The notes under the pieces: model-generated
Database searches by the model: none
Told to the model about the DNA's origin: nothing
What the model saw: only the letters and a program-made list of their open reading frames with translations
Part shown: one piece after another, positions 33,943 to 43,700 of the stretch
How positions within the stretch are numbered: position 1 is the first letter of the stretch
Layout of the letters: every line of letters starts with the position of its first letter
Position numbers and translations under genes: made by a program
Assembly: GCA_023418315.1 (NCBI GenBank)
Contig: JAEZZY010000021.1
Location: 1 to 50,161, forward strand
Source: Bacteroidota bacterium
GTDB taxonomy: Bacteria > Bacteroidota > Bacteroidia > Chitinophagales > Chitinophagaceae
DNA length: 50,161 nt
Reading direction: 5' to 3'

Positions 33943-34872
33943 ATGCAAGAGTTACCAATCATAAATTCGCAAGTGGCAAATGGCGAAACCCGGGTCAAAA
34001 AACCCGACTGGCTGCGCGTAAAACTTCCCATAGGAGAAAACTACCGCCATGTGCGCGGGCTGGTAGATACGCATAAACTGCACACCATCTGCGAAAGCGG
34101 CAACTGCCCCAATATGGGTGAATGCTGGGGAGAAGGAACCGCCACGTTTATGATTCTGGGAAATATCTGCACCCGCTCCTGCGGTTTTTGTGCAGTGGCT
34201 ACAGGACGTCCCGAACCTGTGGACTGGGATGAACCCCAGCGTGTGGCGGAAGCCATTTATCTCATGAAAGTAAAACACGCCGTCATTACTTCCGTAGATA
34301 GGGATGAACTGAAAGACGGCGGCTCCATCATCTGGGCAAATACCATAAAAGCAGTCCGCGCCTTAAATCCCGATACGACCTTAGAAACATTGATACCCGA
34401 TTTCAGAGGACAATGGGAAAACCTGGCACGCATTATAGAGGTGGCGCCGGAAGTCGTTTCGCATAATCTGGAAACGGTAGAACGCCTCACCCGCCAAGTG
34501 AGAATACAAGCAAAATACCACCGCAGCCTCGAAGTCATCCGCCGGCTTAAAGACGGAGGCATGCGCACCAAAAGCGGCATCATGCTAGGCTTGGGAGAAG
34601 AAAAAGAAGAAGTGCTGCAAAGCCTGCAAGACCTTAAAGACAACGGCTGCGATGTAGTAACATTGGGGCAATACCTGCAACCTACACCGCGCCATCTGAA
34701 CGTAGCCCGTTTTGTACATCCCGATGAATTTGCATTCTATAAAGAAGAAGGCTATAAAATGGGACTGGATTATGTGGAGAGCGGCCCGCTTGTGCGCTCC
34801 TCTTACCACAGCGAACGCCACGTGCTACCGGGCGAAGGTCGTAAACGCTGGGAAATGAGTAAGGTTTCCTAA
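33943..34872 (+). CDS. lipA: Lipoyl synthase
   Basis: Radical-SAM enzyme inserting two sulfurs into protein-bound octanoyl groups. It shows the auxiliary-cluster cysteines CESGNCPNMGECW (about residues 49-60) and the radical-SAM motif CTRSCGFCAV (about 75-84). SSYHSERHV near the end supplies the serine ligand. About 309 residues is standard. The ATG at 33943 (MQELPIINSQ) is preferred over the TTG at 33904. It serves pyruvate and 2-oxoglutarate dehydrogenases feeding the citrate synthase step, but is not in an operon with them. Confidence 0.97.
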   Translation: MQELPIINSQVANGETRVKKPDWLRVKLPIGENYRHVRGLVDTHKLHTICESGNCPNMGECWGEGTATFMILGNICTRSCGFCAVATGRPEPVDWDEPQRVAEAIYLMKVKHAVITSVDRDELKDGGSIIWANTIKAVRALNPDTTLETLIPDFRGQWENLARIIEVAPEVVSHNLETVERLTRQVRIQAKYHRSLEVIRRLKDGGMRTKSGIMLGLGEEKEEVLQSLQDLKDNGCDVVTLGQYLQPTPRHLNVARFVHPDEFAFYKEEGYKMGLDYVESGPLVRSSYHSERHVLPGEGRKRWEMSKVS

Positions 34873-35019
34873 GCTCGTTCACTCTTTTATCTCAACCTGC
34901 TTCATCCGGCAATTTTCCCTTATACGCAAGGGAGAAAGTTCTTCCCATTTTTCAGAGCGATTTATAGGCATGGGAAAACACTGTCTTTCATTTACTGAAT
35001 TTATCCTATTTTTCCTGCC

Positions 35020-36888
35020 ATGAAATACCGTATCGCATTTGCCGCCTTGCTCACTATTTTTTTTTCCTGCAAAGAACAAGCTGACCATCAGCAAAACAAT
35101 GCATCGTCCCTACCATCTATCACCAAAGACCTGCATACGCAATCCAATGCGGACAGCATCGTTTTTCAGCATCTGGATCTGGACATTGCAGTTGATTTTG
35201 AACAGAAGAAAATATCCGGCAGTGCGGAATGGACGATAGAAAATGAGCACAAAATCAGTGCCCTGCGCCTGGACACCTACGACCTTACCATTGACAGCGT
35301 TTTTGTAGATCATCAAAAAACCGATTTTAGTCTTGGTGCATACAAAGAGCATTTAGGCAGTCCGCTATCCATACCCGTTACCGATGCTTCGCAAAAAGTG
35401 AAGATTTATTACAGCACCGGCGCACACCCCCGGGCGTTGCAATGGCTTACGGCGCAGCAAACCCTCGGGAAAACCCTGCCCTTCCTCTATACACAGTCCG
35501 AAAGTATTTATGCCCGCTCCTGGATTCCTTGTCCGGATGGCCCCGGCATTCGCTTTACCTATAACGCACGCGTGCAAGTGCCTATAGGTATGATGGCGCT
35601 GATGAGCGCCGAAAATCCGCAGAAGATGAATGACAGCGGCATCTATCATTTCAATATGCCGATGCAGATACCTGCCTATCTGATGGCGCTTGCCGCAGGC
35701 GATTTGCATTTTAAAGCTATAGACGAGCGCACGGGAGTATATGCCGAAGCCACCATGCTGGATAAAGCCGCCAGCGAACTCAGCGACATGGGCGATATGG
35801 TACACACCGCCGAAAACCTTTACGGACCTTACCGATGGGGAAGATATGATGTGCTGATACTGCCGCCGGGATTCCCTATAGGAGGCATGGAAAATCCCAA
35901 ACTTACTTTTGCCACACCTACCATTATAGCCGGTGATAAATCGCTGGTAAATCTGATTGCACATGAACTCGCACATAGCTGGAGCGGCAACCTCGTTACC
36001 AATGCCACCTGGAACGACTTCTGGCTCAATGAAGGCTTTACCGTGTATTTCGAACGCAGAATATCCGAAGCGATGAATGATAAAAGCTATGCGGATATGC
36101 TGTGGGAACTTGGCTATCAGGATCTGGAAAAAGCCGTGGAAGAAATGGGTAAAGACAGTAAAGATACCCGGCTGAAACTAGACCTTACCGGCCGCGACCC
36201 CGATGACGGACTTACCGATATCGCCTATGAAAAAGGCGCTTTGCTGCTAAAACTCATCGAGAACCATGTAGGCAGGGAAAAAATGGATGAGTTCCTGAAA
36301 GAATATTTTACCGCACATGCTTTTAAAACCCTCACTACCGAAGAATTTTTGAATTATCTAAATCAACAACTGATTAAAGGGGATAAGGAATTGGAGAAAA
36401 ACCTCGACCTCAATGCCTGGGTTTATGGTGCAGGCATTCCCGCCAACGCGCCCCGTGCAGATATGGAGCGTTTTAACCGCGTAAATGCCGAAAGGGAAAA
36501 ATTCCTGAACGGAACCCTTCCTGCACAACTGAACACCACCGCCTGGACTACGCACGAATGGCTGCACTTCCTCCGTAAAATGCCGAAACCTTTGTCGCAA
36601 GCACAAATGCAAGCCTTAGACAATGCCTATCATTTCACCTCTTCCGGCAATAGCGAAATTGCAGATCTATGGTTTGTCATGTCGCTGAGGGCGGATTATA
36701 AAACGGCTTATCCGGCGATGGAAAAATTCCTGAGCAGCGTAGGCAGAAGAAAATTTATAGAACCTCTTTACACCGAAATGATGGAAACAGGAAAAGAGAA
36801 AATGGCCAAAGAGCTGTATGAAAAATACCGGATGAACTACCATCCGCTGGCGCAAATGACGCTGGATAAATTAGTGGATGGAAAATAA
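35020..36888 (+). CDS. M1-family aminopeptidase (leukotriene A4 hydrolase-like)
   Basis: Zinc metallopeptidase of 622 residues with an N-terminal lipoprotein-type signal (MKYRIAFAALLTIFFSC). The GGMENPKLTF substrate-binding motif is near residue 288 and the zinc site HELAHSWSGNLV...WNDFWLNEGF near 315-340 (His, His and Glu ligands). A C-terminal helical domain resembling the LTA4-hydrolase C-terminus is present. It probably removes N-terminal amino acids from peptides in the periplasm or at the cell surface. Single gene, with a 147-nt upstream gap. Confidence 0.92.
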   Translation: MKYRIAFAALLTIFFSCKEQADHQQNNASSLPSITKDLHTQSNADSIVFQHLDLDIAVDFEQKKISGSAEWTIENEHKISALRLDTYDLTIDSVFVDHQKTDFSLGAYKEHLGSPLSIPVTDASQKVKIYYSTGAHPRALQWLTAQQTLGKTLPFLYTQSESIYARSWIPCPDGPGIRFTYNARVQVPIGMMALMSAENPQKMNDSGIYHFNMPMQIPAYLMALAAGDLHFKAIDERTGVYAEATMLDKAASELSDMGDMVHTAENLYGPYRWGRYDVLILPPGFPIGGMENPKLTFATPTIIAGDKSLVNLIAHELAHSWSGNLVTNATWNDFWLNEGFTVYFERRISEAMNDKSYADMLWELGYQDLEKAVEEMGKDSKDTRLKLDLTGRDPDDGLTDIAYEKGALLLKLIENHVGREKMDEFLKEYFTAHAFKTLTTEEFLNYLNQQLIKGDKELEKNLDLNAWVYGAGIPANAPRADMERFNRVNAEREKFLNGTLPAQLNTTAWTTHEWLHFLRKMPKPLSQAQMQALDNAYHFTSSGNSEIADLWFVMSLRADYKTAYPAMEKFLSSVGRRKFIEPLYTEMMETGKEKMAKELYEKYRMNYHPLAQMTLDKLVDGK

Positions 36889-37017
36889 TACCGTTTATAG
36901 GGGAAAAACCACCGAATATTTAGGAAGAATTTTAGCCTTTGCTCACTGACATTCTGTCTTTTCACTACGCTTCGGAACGGAGATTGATGACGCATGTGAA
37001 AAATAAATTTTACACGC

Positions 37018-38910
37018 ATGATACAGGAAAAAGGTTCCATTTCCATTCACACCGAAAACATATTCCCCATCATCAAAAAATTCTTGTATTCCGACCACGA
37101 GATTTTTTTGAGAGAATTGGTATCGAACGCAGTGGATGCCACACAAAAACTGAAACGCCTTGCCGCCTTGGGACAATACAACGGCGATGCGGAAAACCTG
37201 ATGGTGGAACTATCGTTTGACGAAGCCGCTAAGACCATCACCGTTTCCGACCGCGGTATAGGCATGACGGCGGAAGAAATTAAAAAATACATCAATCAAA
37301 TCGCGTTTTCCGGGGCTACGGAGTTCATGGAAAAATTCAAAGAAGCCAAAGATGCCAATGAAATCATCGGACGTTTTGGCTTGGGCTTTTACTCGGCATT
37401 TATGGTGGCGGATAAGGTGGAAATCCAAACGCTTTCCTACCAGGACGGCGCACAACCTGCCCGCTGGATATGCGATGGCAGCACCGAATTTGAAATTTCC
37501 GAAGGCAATAAAACCACGCGCGGTACCGATGTAATTCTCCATATCAATGATGAAAACAAGGAATTTCTCAATCAGTATAAACTCCAGCAAATTCTTGAAA
37601 AGCATTGTCGCTTCCTGCCGGTGCCTATAAAATTCGGTACAAAAACCAACCGCGAGCCCGACGGCGAAGACAAAGACGGCAAGACTCAATACAAAGAAGT
37701 GGTGGTGGACAACATTATCAACAACACCTCCCCGCTATGGACGAAAGCGCCCAGCGAACTGAAAGACGAAGACTATCTCGCTTTTTACAAAGAGCTTTAC
37801 CCCTTCTCCGAAGACCCGCTGTTTTGGATTCATTTGAATGTGGATTATCCCTTCAATCTCACGGGCATCCTTTACTTCCCGAAAGTGAAAAACGAAATGG
37901 AGCTGCAAAAAAACAAGATACAGCTTTACAGCCGGCAAGTGTTTATAACCGATGAGGTAAAGGATATCGTACCGGAGTTTTTAATGCTTTTGCACGGCGT
38001 GATTGACAGCCCCGACATTCCGCTGAATGTATCGCGCAGCTTCCTGCAAGCCGATAGCAATGTGAAAAAAATAAACTCCTACATTACAAAAAAAGTAGCG
38101 GACAAACTCGGCGATCTGTTTAAGAACGACCGTAAAGGATTTGAAGAAAAATGGAAAGACATAGGCTTGTTTGTAAAGTACGGCATGATTACCGAAGAGA
38201 AATTTTATGAAAAAGCCAAAGATTTTGCCCTGCTTCAAAACACCGACCACACATTCTTCACCCTGGAAGAATACCGCGAAAAAATAAACAAGGTACAGAC
38301 CGATAAGAATAAGAACATAGTCTATATCTACAGCAATGACACGGCAAAACAAGACAGCTTTATACAAGCCGCCAACCGGAAAGGCTATGATGTGCTGGTA
38401 TTGGATGGTCCGCTGGACAACCATTTCGTAGGGCAGGTAGAGCAGAAAAATGAACATACCGTTTTCAAACGCGTGGATGCGGATGTTGCCAACAAGCTGA
38501 TTGAAAAAGACGAAACCATAGCGATGGTGCTGACGGATGAGCAGAAGGAGAAAGTGAAAGCTATTTTTACCCAAGCCATCAACGATGCCAACATGCACGT
38601 AGAAGTGGAAAGCCACAACCCTGATGAACTTCCCGTAACCGTAACGATGGAAGAATATATGCGCCGTATGAAAGACATGGCAAAGATGGGCGGCAACGGC
38701 GGCATGAACTTCTATGGGATGATGCCCGACAACTATAAAGTAGCGGTAAACGGCAATCATAAGCTTGTATCCAAAATATTGGAAGCAACGGATGAAGCGC
38801 AGCAAACACAACTTGCCAAACAGGCGTTTGACCTCGCACTGCTTTCACAAGGCATGCTTACGGGAAAAGAACTGACGGCATTTGTGGAGCGCAGTGTGAG
38901 CTTAATTTAA
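37018..38910 (+). CDS. htpG: Hsp90 chaperone HtpG
   Basis: ATP-dependent chaperone, a cytosolic dimer. The N-terminal GHKL ATPase shows LVSNAVDATQKL, DRGIGMTAEEI and GRFGLGFYSAFMVADK. The middle domain (from about 220) has the conserved NVSRSFLQ, and the C-terminal dimerisation domain is complete. Length 630 is normal. Start ATG with no alternative. A clean intrinsic terminator follows. Confidence 0.97.
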   Translation: MIQEKGSISIHTENIFPIIKKFLYSDHEIFLRELVSNAVDATQKLKRLAALGQYNGDAENLMVELSFDEAAKTITVSDRGIGMTAEEIKKYINQIAFSGATEFMEKFKEAKDANEIIGRFGLGFYSAFMVADKVEIQTLSYQDGAQPARWICDGSTEFEISEGNKTTRGTDVILHINDENKEFLNQYKLQQILEKHCRFLPVPIKFGTKTNREPDGEDKDGKTQYKEVVVDNIINNTSPLWTKAPSELKDEDYLAFYKELYPFSEDPLFWIHLNVDYPFNLTGILYFPKVKNEMELQKNKIQLYSRQVFITDEVKDIVPEFLMLLHGVIDSPDIPLNVSRSFLQADSNVKKINSYITKKVADKLGDLFKNDRKGFEEKWKDIGLFVKYGMITEEKFYEKAKDFALLQNTDHTFFTLEEYREKINKVQTDKNKNIVYIYSNDTAKQDSFIQAANRKGYDVLVLDGPLDNHFVGQVEQKNEHTVFKRVDADVANKLIEKDETIAMVLTDEQKEKVKAIFTQAINDANMHVEVESHNPDELPVTVTMEEYMRRMKDMAKMGGNGGMNFYGMMPDNYKVAVNGNHKLVSKILEATDEAQQTQLAKQAFDLALLSQGMLTGKELTAFVERSVSLI

Positions 38911-38958
38911 CGGATGGACAGGGCAACAGAGCCGGATATACAGGATTTTTTCCTAAAG

Positions 38959-38999
38959 AGAACGCAGCGAGGATAAGACGTTGCGTTCTTTATTTTTTT
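38959..38999 (+). terminator. Intrinsic terminator after htpG
   Basis: AGAACGCAGCG (38959-38969), a 9-nt loop and CGTTGCGTTCT form an 11-bp stem with one G-U pair, followed by TTATTTTTTT. It begins 49 nt after the htpG stop. Confidence 0.85.
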
Positions 39000-39216
39000 A
39001 AATCCTTAATGTAATGACAACCTATAGGGCAGTACATTTTTAAAAATGAGGAACTATATTCACCGATAGGTAAAATCAGCAGGTGGGCATTTCAGGCAGG
39101 GAAAGAAATCGGACAGGAAAGCACTCAGCTACATGAGGTATCAAATAAAGCCCCCTACCCTTTTTCTTTTTTTAACAATAAAACCATCTGTCAATCTATT
39201 TCAATATCTTGCAGAT
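39000..39216. other. Intergenic stretch between htpG terminator and desaturase
   Basis: The non-coding interval between htpG and the desaturase is 306 nt. Besides the terminator and the desaturase -7 box I see no gene, repeat or stable RNA. An upstream in-frame ATG at 39133 exists but the short peptide it would add has no family support. Confidence 0.5.
39205..39211 (+). promoter_or_regulatory. Possible -7 box of the desaturase promoter
   Basis: TATCTTG ends 5 nt before the ATG at 39217 and resembles TAnnTTTG with one T missing. The predicted transcript would start at or next to the start codon. Confidence 0.4.
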
Positions 39217-40284
39217 ATGAAAACATTAGGTGCGCTTACAGACCCTGTATATGTGAAGCCCGAATCGTTCTCGGCTTTAGACCGTTTTTTTCTGAAGTAT
39301 ATTAAAGACGAACGTGACCTTCCTTTTGCCTACCTCACGCTTAAAATCACCCTCACCCTGCTGCCGGCAGGCATTTTGCTCTATATGCCGTTCATCACAG
39401 GATGGGTATGGTGGGCGCTGGCAGTTCTTTATTTTTATCTGAACAACATCGTTTATAAAGGCCCGTTCGGGTTGATGCTGCACTGCACCAGCCACCGTAT
39501 GTTCTTTAAAAAAGAATACGGATTTATGAATCATTACCTGCCCTGGGTTATCGCTCCTTTTTTCGGACATTCTCCCGAAACCTACTACACGCACCATGTA
39601 GGCATGCACCATGCCGAAAACAATCTGGAAGAAGATGAAAGCACCACCATGCCTTTTCAGCGCGATTCGCTAAGGGGGTTCGGTAAATATTTCGGTACGT
39701 TTTTATTCATGGGCATTTATCATCTTGCCTCTTATTTTCATCGTAAAAAAAGAAAAAAACTACTCTACCGCTCCGTGCGCGGGGAGATCTTATTTATCCT
39801 GTTTTGCATAGGCATGAGCCTGGTAAATTTTAAAGCTACTCTCTGGGTATTTATTATTCCGTTTTTCCTTTTCCGCCTGGTGGCGATGCTGGGCAACTGG
39901 GCGCAACATGCGTTTATAGACATCAACGACCCGGGAAACGATTATAAAAACAGCATTACCTGCATCAATACAAAATACAACCACAAATGCTGGAACGACG
40001 GCTACCACATCAGCCATCACGAAAAACAAGCTATGCACTGGACAGAACATCCCGTTTATTTTCAAAAAACACTTCAGAAATACAAAGACAATAAAGCCAT
40101 CGTATTCGACGGTATTCATTTCCTGCACGTCTTTTTTTGGCTGATGGGTAAGCGCTACGACCTGCTTGCCAAACATTATGTAAATATTGACGGCAGATTT
40201 TCCAATGATGAGGAAGTGGTGGATTTTTTGCGTACCCGCACCGTCAAGATTAATTTTGACGAGCTGCGCTTGCAAACGGCTTAA
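39217..40284 (+). CDS. Membrane fatty-acid desaturase family protein
   Basis: Di-iron membrane protein of 355 residues. Three histidine clusters are visible: HCTSHR, THHVGMHHAEN and YHISHHEKQAMHW, spaced as in the FA_desaturase family, with two pairs of hydrophobic segments between. It would introduce a double bond or hydroxyl into an acyl chain or lipid; the substrate is not clear. The ATG at 39217 (MKTLGALTD) is chosen because the extension from 39133 is basic and non-homologous, though it cannot be excluded. Confidence 0.85.
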   Translation: MKTLGALTDPVYVKPESFSALDRFFLKYIKDERDLPFAYLTLKITLTLLPAGILLYMPFITGWVWWALAVLYFYLNNIVYKGPFGLMLHCTSHRMFFKKEYGFMNHYLPWVIAPFFGHSPETYYTHHVGMHHAENNLEEDESTTMPFQRDSLRGFGKYFGTFLFMGIYHLASYFHRKKRKKLLYRSVRGEILFILFCIGMSLVNFKATLWVFIIPFFLFRLVAMLGNWAQHAFIDINDPGNDYKNSITCINTKYNHKCWNDGYHISHHEKQAMHWTEHPVYFQKTLQKYKDNKAIVFDGIHFLHVFFWLMGKRYDLLAKHYVNIDGRFSNDEEVVDFLRTRTVKINFDELRLQTA

Positions 40285-40406
40285 CGGCTGTTCCAAACGG
40301 TTTTCAAAAATTTGTTTTCTCCCGAAAAACAACATCCAACAAACACGAGAAACCCACTACCCCTCCTTTCCCTATAAATCTGCCTAATCCTCCCTATCTT
40401 ACCGGC

Positions 40407-41534
40407 GTGATATACGGGATTTTGTTTGGTTTATTTGTGGCTTGCATCGCAGTGCAATGTGCCTATGCCGTGTATTTTTTTATCAAAATCAGCACCCTCC
40501 CCCAAAATAAGATTGCCTATAACCACAAGCAGCAGCCGGTATCCGTCATCCTCTGTGCAAAAAACGAAGCGGAAAACCTGAAACGGTTTCTTCCCACTAT
40601 CCTTTCCCAAAATTACACCAACGAAGCAGGCGCTCCTTTTTATGAAGTACTGGTGGTGAATGATGCCTCTACCGATGATACGGAAACGATGCTCCGCCAA
40701 CTGAAAATCCGCTATCCGCATTTGCATTCCCTAACTATTTCCGCAAACGAAACCCGAACATTCAAAGGCAAAAAATTTGCGCTGAGCAAAGCGGTAGAAG
40801 CCGCAAACTATGAATGGCTGCTGCTCACCGATGCCGATTGTATGCCTGCATCTGCACAATGGCTTTCGTTGATGACTGCTCCCTTGCAAGACGGAAAAGA
40901 GATTGTCTGTGGCTATGGCGCCTACCTGCAAACAAAAGGTTGGTTAAACCGTTTTATTCGTTGGGAAACGCTGCACACCTTCCTCCAATACAGCAGCTAT
41001 GCCGCGGCAGGACTACCCTACATGGCTGTGGGACGCAACCTCGCCTGCACAAAAAACCTCTTACAAAAAGCACAGCGTTCGGAACTGTGGAATGCCTTGC
41101 CCTCCGGCGATGACGACCTGCTGATGCAATTATGCGCTACTAAAAAAAATACGGCAATCATAGCCGACCCGAGTGCCTTCACGCTATCCGAAGCAAAGAA
41201 GACATGGAGCGAATGGCTGCATCAGAAACAGCGCCACCTCTCTACCGGCAAGTACTATAAACCGCTTGTAAAATGCTTATTGGGTATGTATGCCGCCACA
41301 CATGGGCTTTCATGGCTGTTGTTTTTCCTATTGTTGTTCTTCCCGGCAGCACCGGTTTTCTTCCTCTTCCTGCTGCGCTGCCTCCTTTACTGGACTCTAT
41401 GGACGATCACAGCCGCCAAAATGAAAGAGCCGAAATTATTAAAATGGATGCCGGTGTGCGATGTATGCTGGGCGCTTTATAATTTTGCACTCAGCCCCTT
41501 TATTTTTTTAAAAAACAAACAACAGTGGAAATAA
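40407..41534 (+). CDS. Family 2 glycosyltransferase, membrane-anchored
   Basis: Inverting GT-A enzyme of 375 residues. An N-terminal membrane helix (residues 2-25) precedes the catalytic domain with VILCAKNEAENLKRFLP, VVNDASTDDTETML and the metal-binding LLTDADC; two to three C-terminal membrane segments follow. Donor and acceptor sugars are unknown; an envelope polysaccharide role is likely. The start is GTG. Its last 10 nt overlap rsmG, so the two are probably translated from one message. Confidence 0.87.
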   Translation: MIYGILFGLFVACIAVQCAYAVYFFIKISTLPQNKIAYNHKQQPVSVILCAKNEAENLKRFLPTILSQNYTNEAGAPFYEVLVVNDASTDDTETMLRQLKIRYPHLHSLTISANETRTFKGKKFALSKAVEAANYEWLLLTDADCMPASAQWLSLMTAPLQDGKEIVCGYGAYLQTKGWLNRFIRWETLHTFLQYSSYAAAGLPYMAVGRNLACTKNLLQKAQRSELWNALPSGDDDLLMQLCATKKNTAIIADPSAFTLSEAKKTWSEWLHQKQRHLSTGKYYKPLVKCLLGMYAATHGLSWLLFFLLLFFPAAPVFFLFLLRCLLYWTLWTITAAKMKEPKLLKWMPVCDVCWALYNFALSPFIFLKNKQQWK

Positions 41535-42148
41535 TCAATAAATATTTTTCCGATTTTACCGAAACGCAAACCCGCCAATTCGCCCAACTGGAGCCGCTTT
41601 ATAGGGAATGGAATGAAAAAATTAACGTGATTTCCCGAAAGGATATTGACGCGCTTTATGAAAAGCACATCCTTCATTCGCTTGCCATAGCCGCTGTTTG
41701 CAATTTTCATGACGATGCCGAAGTGGTGGACATAGGCACCGGTGGCGGTTTTCCGGGTATTCCACTGGCGCTGTTTTTTCCTAAGGTGCATTTTTTGCTA
41801 AGCGACAGCATCGGCAAAAAAATAAAAGTGGTGAATGAAGTGATTGCTGCCACGGGTATCAAAAATGCAAAAGGCGTTCATGCGCGGGTGGAGAATATGG
41901 ACGGCGATTTTGACTTTGCCGTTTCGCGGGCGGTAGCGCCACTTGCCGAGCTTTGGAAATGGATTAAACCCGCCCTCCGCAAAGGACGAAAAAGTGATGA
42001 ATTTGCCAATGGATTGCTCTGCCTGAAAGGAGGTGATTTAAAAGAAGAAATCGCCGCATCCGGCTTGCGTCCGCATTTGTTTCCGGTAGATGCTATTTTC
42101 CCCGAAGAAAGTTTTAAGGAAAAATATGTGGTGTATGTGCCGAGGTGA
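41525..42148 (+). CDS. rsmG: 16S rRNA (guanine-N7)-methyltransferase RsmG
   Basis: SAM-dependent enzyme that methylates G527 of 16S rRNA. The SAM-binding VDIGTGGGFPGIPLAL is at about residues 67-82, with NVISRKDI and LYEKHILHS before it and FAVSRAVAPLAEL after, all family hallmarks. Start GTG, 10 nt inside the glycosyltransferase gene. Length 207 is normal. Loss in other bacteria gives low-level streptomycin resistance. Confidence 0.95.
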   Translation: MEIINKYFSDFTETQTRQFAQLEPLYREWNEKINVISRKDIDALYEKHILHSLAIAAVCNFHDDAEVVDIGTGGGFPGIPLALFFPKVHFLLSDSIGKKIKVVNEVIAATGIKNAKGVHARVENMDGDFDFAVSRAVAPLAELWKWIKPALRKGRKSDEFANGLLCLKGGDLKEEIAASGLRPHLFPVDAIFPEESFKEKYVVYVPR

Positions 42149-42181
42149 TAGGGAAAAAAATGGAAGCCAGCATGTTTTATC

Positions 42182-42601
42182 CTAACGCTTTTTCATCAGC
42201 ATCCTCCCCACTACCCTGTCTATAGGCAAGGTAAAACTATCTTCTTTCAGCTCCGATAAAGGCAGCCAAAACGTACGTTCATTCGGTTCGGTATTGAAAA
42301 TATGCTCCGGCAGTTCTTTTAAAACGACTTTATAGTAAATGCTGATGACCTGCGAATCATCGAATGCGGAAGGCTGATAAAAATCGGTGGTATAGAAATG
42401 CTCAGCGCTTTCCACTTCAAGGTTTAGCTCTTCTTTCCATTCCCGTTTGAGACAATCAAGAATGCCCTCTCCCGGCTCTACCCCACCGCCGGGAAATTTG
42501 ATAATGTACCTTCCCCCGATCAATTCTTCATTTACAAGCAGCTTACCTTCCTGCATCAGCAGCCCGTAAGCACGCACGTTAAATCGCTGTGGTGCCTGCA
42601 T
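42182..42601 (-). CDS. Nudix hydrolase
   Basis: A 139-residue single-domain protein. The Nudix box G-x5-E-x7-REUxEE is intact at about residues 39-61: GGGVEPGEG then LKREWKEELNLEV. It hydrolyses a nucleoside diphosphate linked to another group, substrate unknown. Its first base overlaps the end of the corA reading (both at 42601), so it is likely translated together with CorA. Confidence 0.9.
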   Translation of the reverse strand: MQAPQRFNVRAYGLLMQEGKLLVNEELIGGRYIIKFPGGGVEPGEGILDCLKREWKEELNLEVESAEHFYTTDFYQPSAFDDSQVISIYYKVVLKELPEHIFNTEPNERTFWLPLSELKEDSFTLPIDRVVGRMLMKKR

Positions 42602-43542
42602 CAGAACCAGCGTTTTTTATTAAAAATATAGACCGTAATTACCGCTACTACGATAGATAGTAAAATGGCGAAATAAAAACCGATGCTTTGTTCTTCAAAC
42701 GGCACGCGCACATTCATCCCAAAGAAACTGGCTATGAGTGTAGGTAAAGAAATAAGAATGGTGATGCTGGTAAGGCGTTTCATCACCAGGTTCATATTAT
42801 TGTTGATAATGCTGGCAAAGGCATCCAGCGTGCTGACCAGAATCGTGGAATATTTTTCCGCCATCTCCAGCGCCTGAGAATATTCTACGATCAAATCGGT
42901 AAGAAATTCACGTTCATCTTCATCGCAATTCAGAAAATTGGTGCGTTCCATTTTCATCAGCAGCAGCTCATTGGCACGTAGTGCGGTAACGAAGTAAACC
43001 AGGCTTTTTTGAATGCGCATCAGGTACAGCAGTTCTTCATTCCGGTTGGAGTCATAGAGTTTTTGCTCCAGAATATTGCGCCTATGGTTGATTTCCTTCA
43101 GCGTTTCCATAAAATCCAGCACCACTTTTTCAAATATCTTCAGCACCATCATATTGGGACGCTCGGGATGGCGTTTGGCAAAGGTGTTCAGAAAACGGCG
43201 GATGGCTACGTTTTCAAAAGAATTGACCGTTACCACTTGATGCCTTTCGGTGATGATGATGGAAAGAGGAATGGTAACATACTCGGCATCGCTTTCATTC
43301 AGCGATTTGTTTTCTACCGGTGTTTTCAGCACAATGAGTTTCACGCCTTCATCAATTTCATAGCGTGCGCGTTCCTCAATATCCAGGGTATCTATCAAAA
43401 AATCACGGAGAATACCCAGCGAGCGGGATAGATTATCTATCTCGTTTTCCTGAAACGGCGGCGTTACATTTATCCAGTTGGCGCCATCAGGCTGTGTTAT
43501 TTCTAACGTTTCGCGGTTTACATTTTTGAAATACTGAACCAT
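42601..43542 (-). CDS. corA: CorA-family divalent metal transporter
   Basis: Pentameric Mg2+ (or Co2+/Ni2+) channel, 313 residues. The long cytoplasmic N-terminal domain with coiled-coil helices ends in two C-terminal membrane helices; the signature GMN of the pore is at about residues 275-277 (SFFGMNVRVP), and the C-terminus is basic (FNKKRWF). A -7 box lies 17 nt before the ATG. The Nudix gene follows with no gap. Confidence 0.93.
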   Translation of the reverse strand: MVQYFKNVNRETLEITQPDGANWINVTPPFQENEIDNLSRSLGILRDFLIDTLDIEERARYEIDEGVKLIVLKTPVENKSLNESDAEYVTIPLSIIITERHQVVTVNSFENVAIRRFLNTFAKRHPERPNMMVLKIFEKVVLDFMETLKEINHRRNILEQKLYDSNRNEELLYLMRIQKSLVYFVTALRANELLLMKMERTNFLNCDEDEREFLTDLIVEYSQALEMAEKYSTILVSTLDAFASIINNNMNLVMKRLTSITILISLPTLIASFFGMNVRVPFEEQSIGFYFAILLSIVVAVITVYIFNKKRWF

Positions 43543-43559
43543 GACCTCTTGAAGCCTTG

Positions 43560-43567
43560 CAAAGGTA
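43560..43567 (-). promoter_or_regulatory. -7 box of the corA-nudix promoter
   Basis: The minus strand reads TACCTTTG 17 nt before the corA ATG, with TTTC (one base off TTTG) near the expected -33 distance. Confidence 0.58.
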
Positions 43568-43688
43568 GTAGCTGTGTTTTAAAAACGAAATGCTTATTTC
43601 GGTTGTTTTTGGCGGTGGTAATGATTTGATAATTCTGATGGAATCAATAGAAGCCCTCCCCGGTTTTCTCCTTTCAGGCGCGATTGCT

Positions 43689-43696
43689 TAGCTTTG
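43689..43696 (+). promoter_or_regulatory. -7 box directly upstream of rocD (predicted leaderless start)
   Basis: TAGCTTTG, an exact TAnnTTTG, ends 4 nt before the rocD ATG. If the last G is at -5, as in the consensus, transcription would start on the A of the ATG. The first three bases (TAG) are an in-frame stop for rocD, so no upstream start can be used. Confidence 0.6.
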
Positions 43697-43700
43697 TGCC

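Noticed and set aside
34908..34940. Short CCCTT/AAGGG hairpin after lipA as terminator
   Set aside because: The stem is five to six base pairs and lacks a proper T-run.
38579..38848. Minus-strand ORFs opposite htpG and other long genes
   Set aside because: They follow the third-position pattern of the real gene on the other strand and show no domain.
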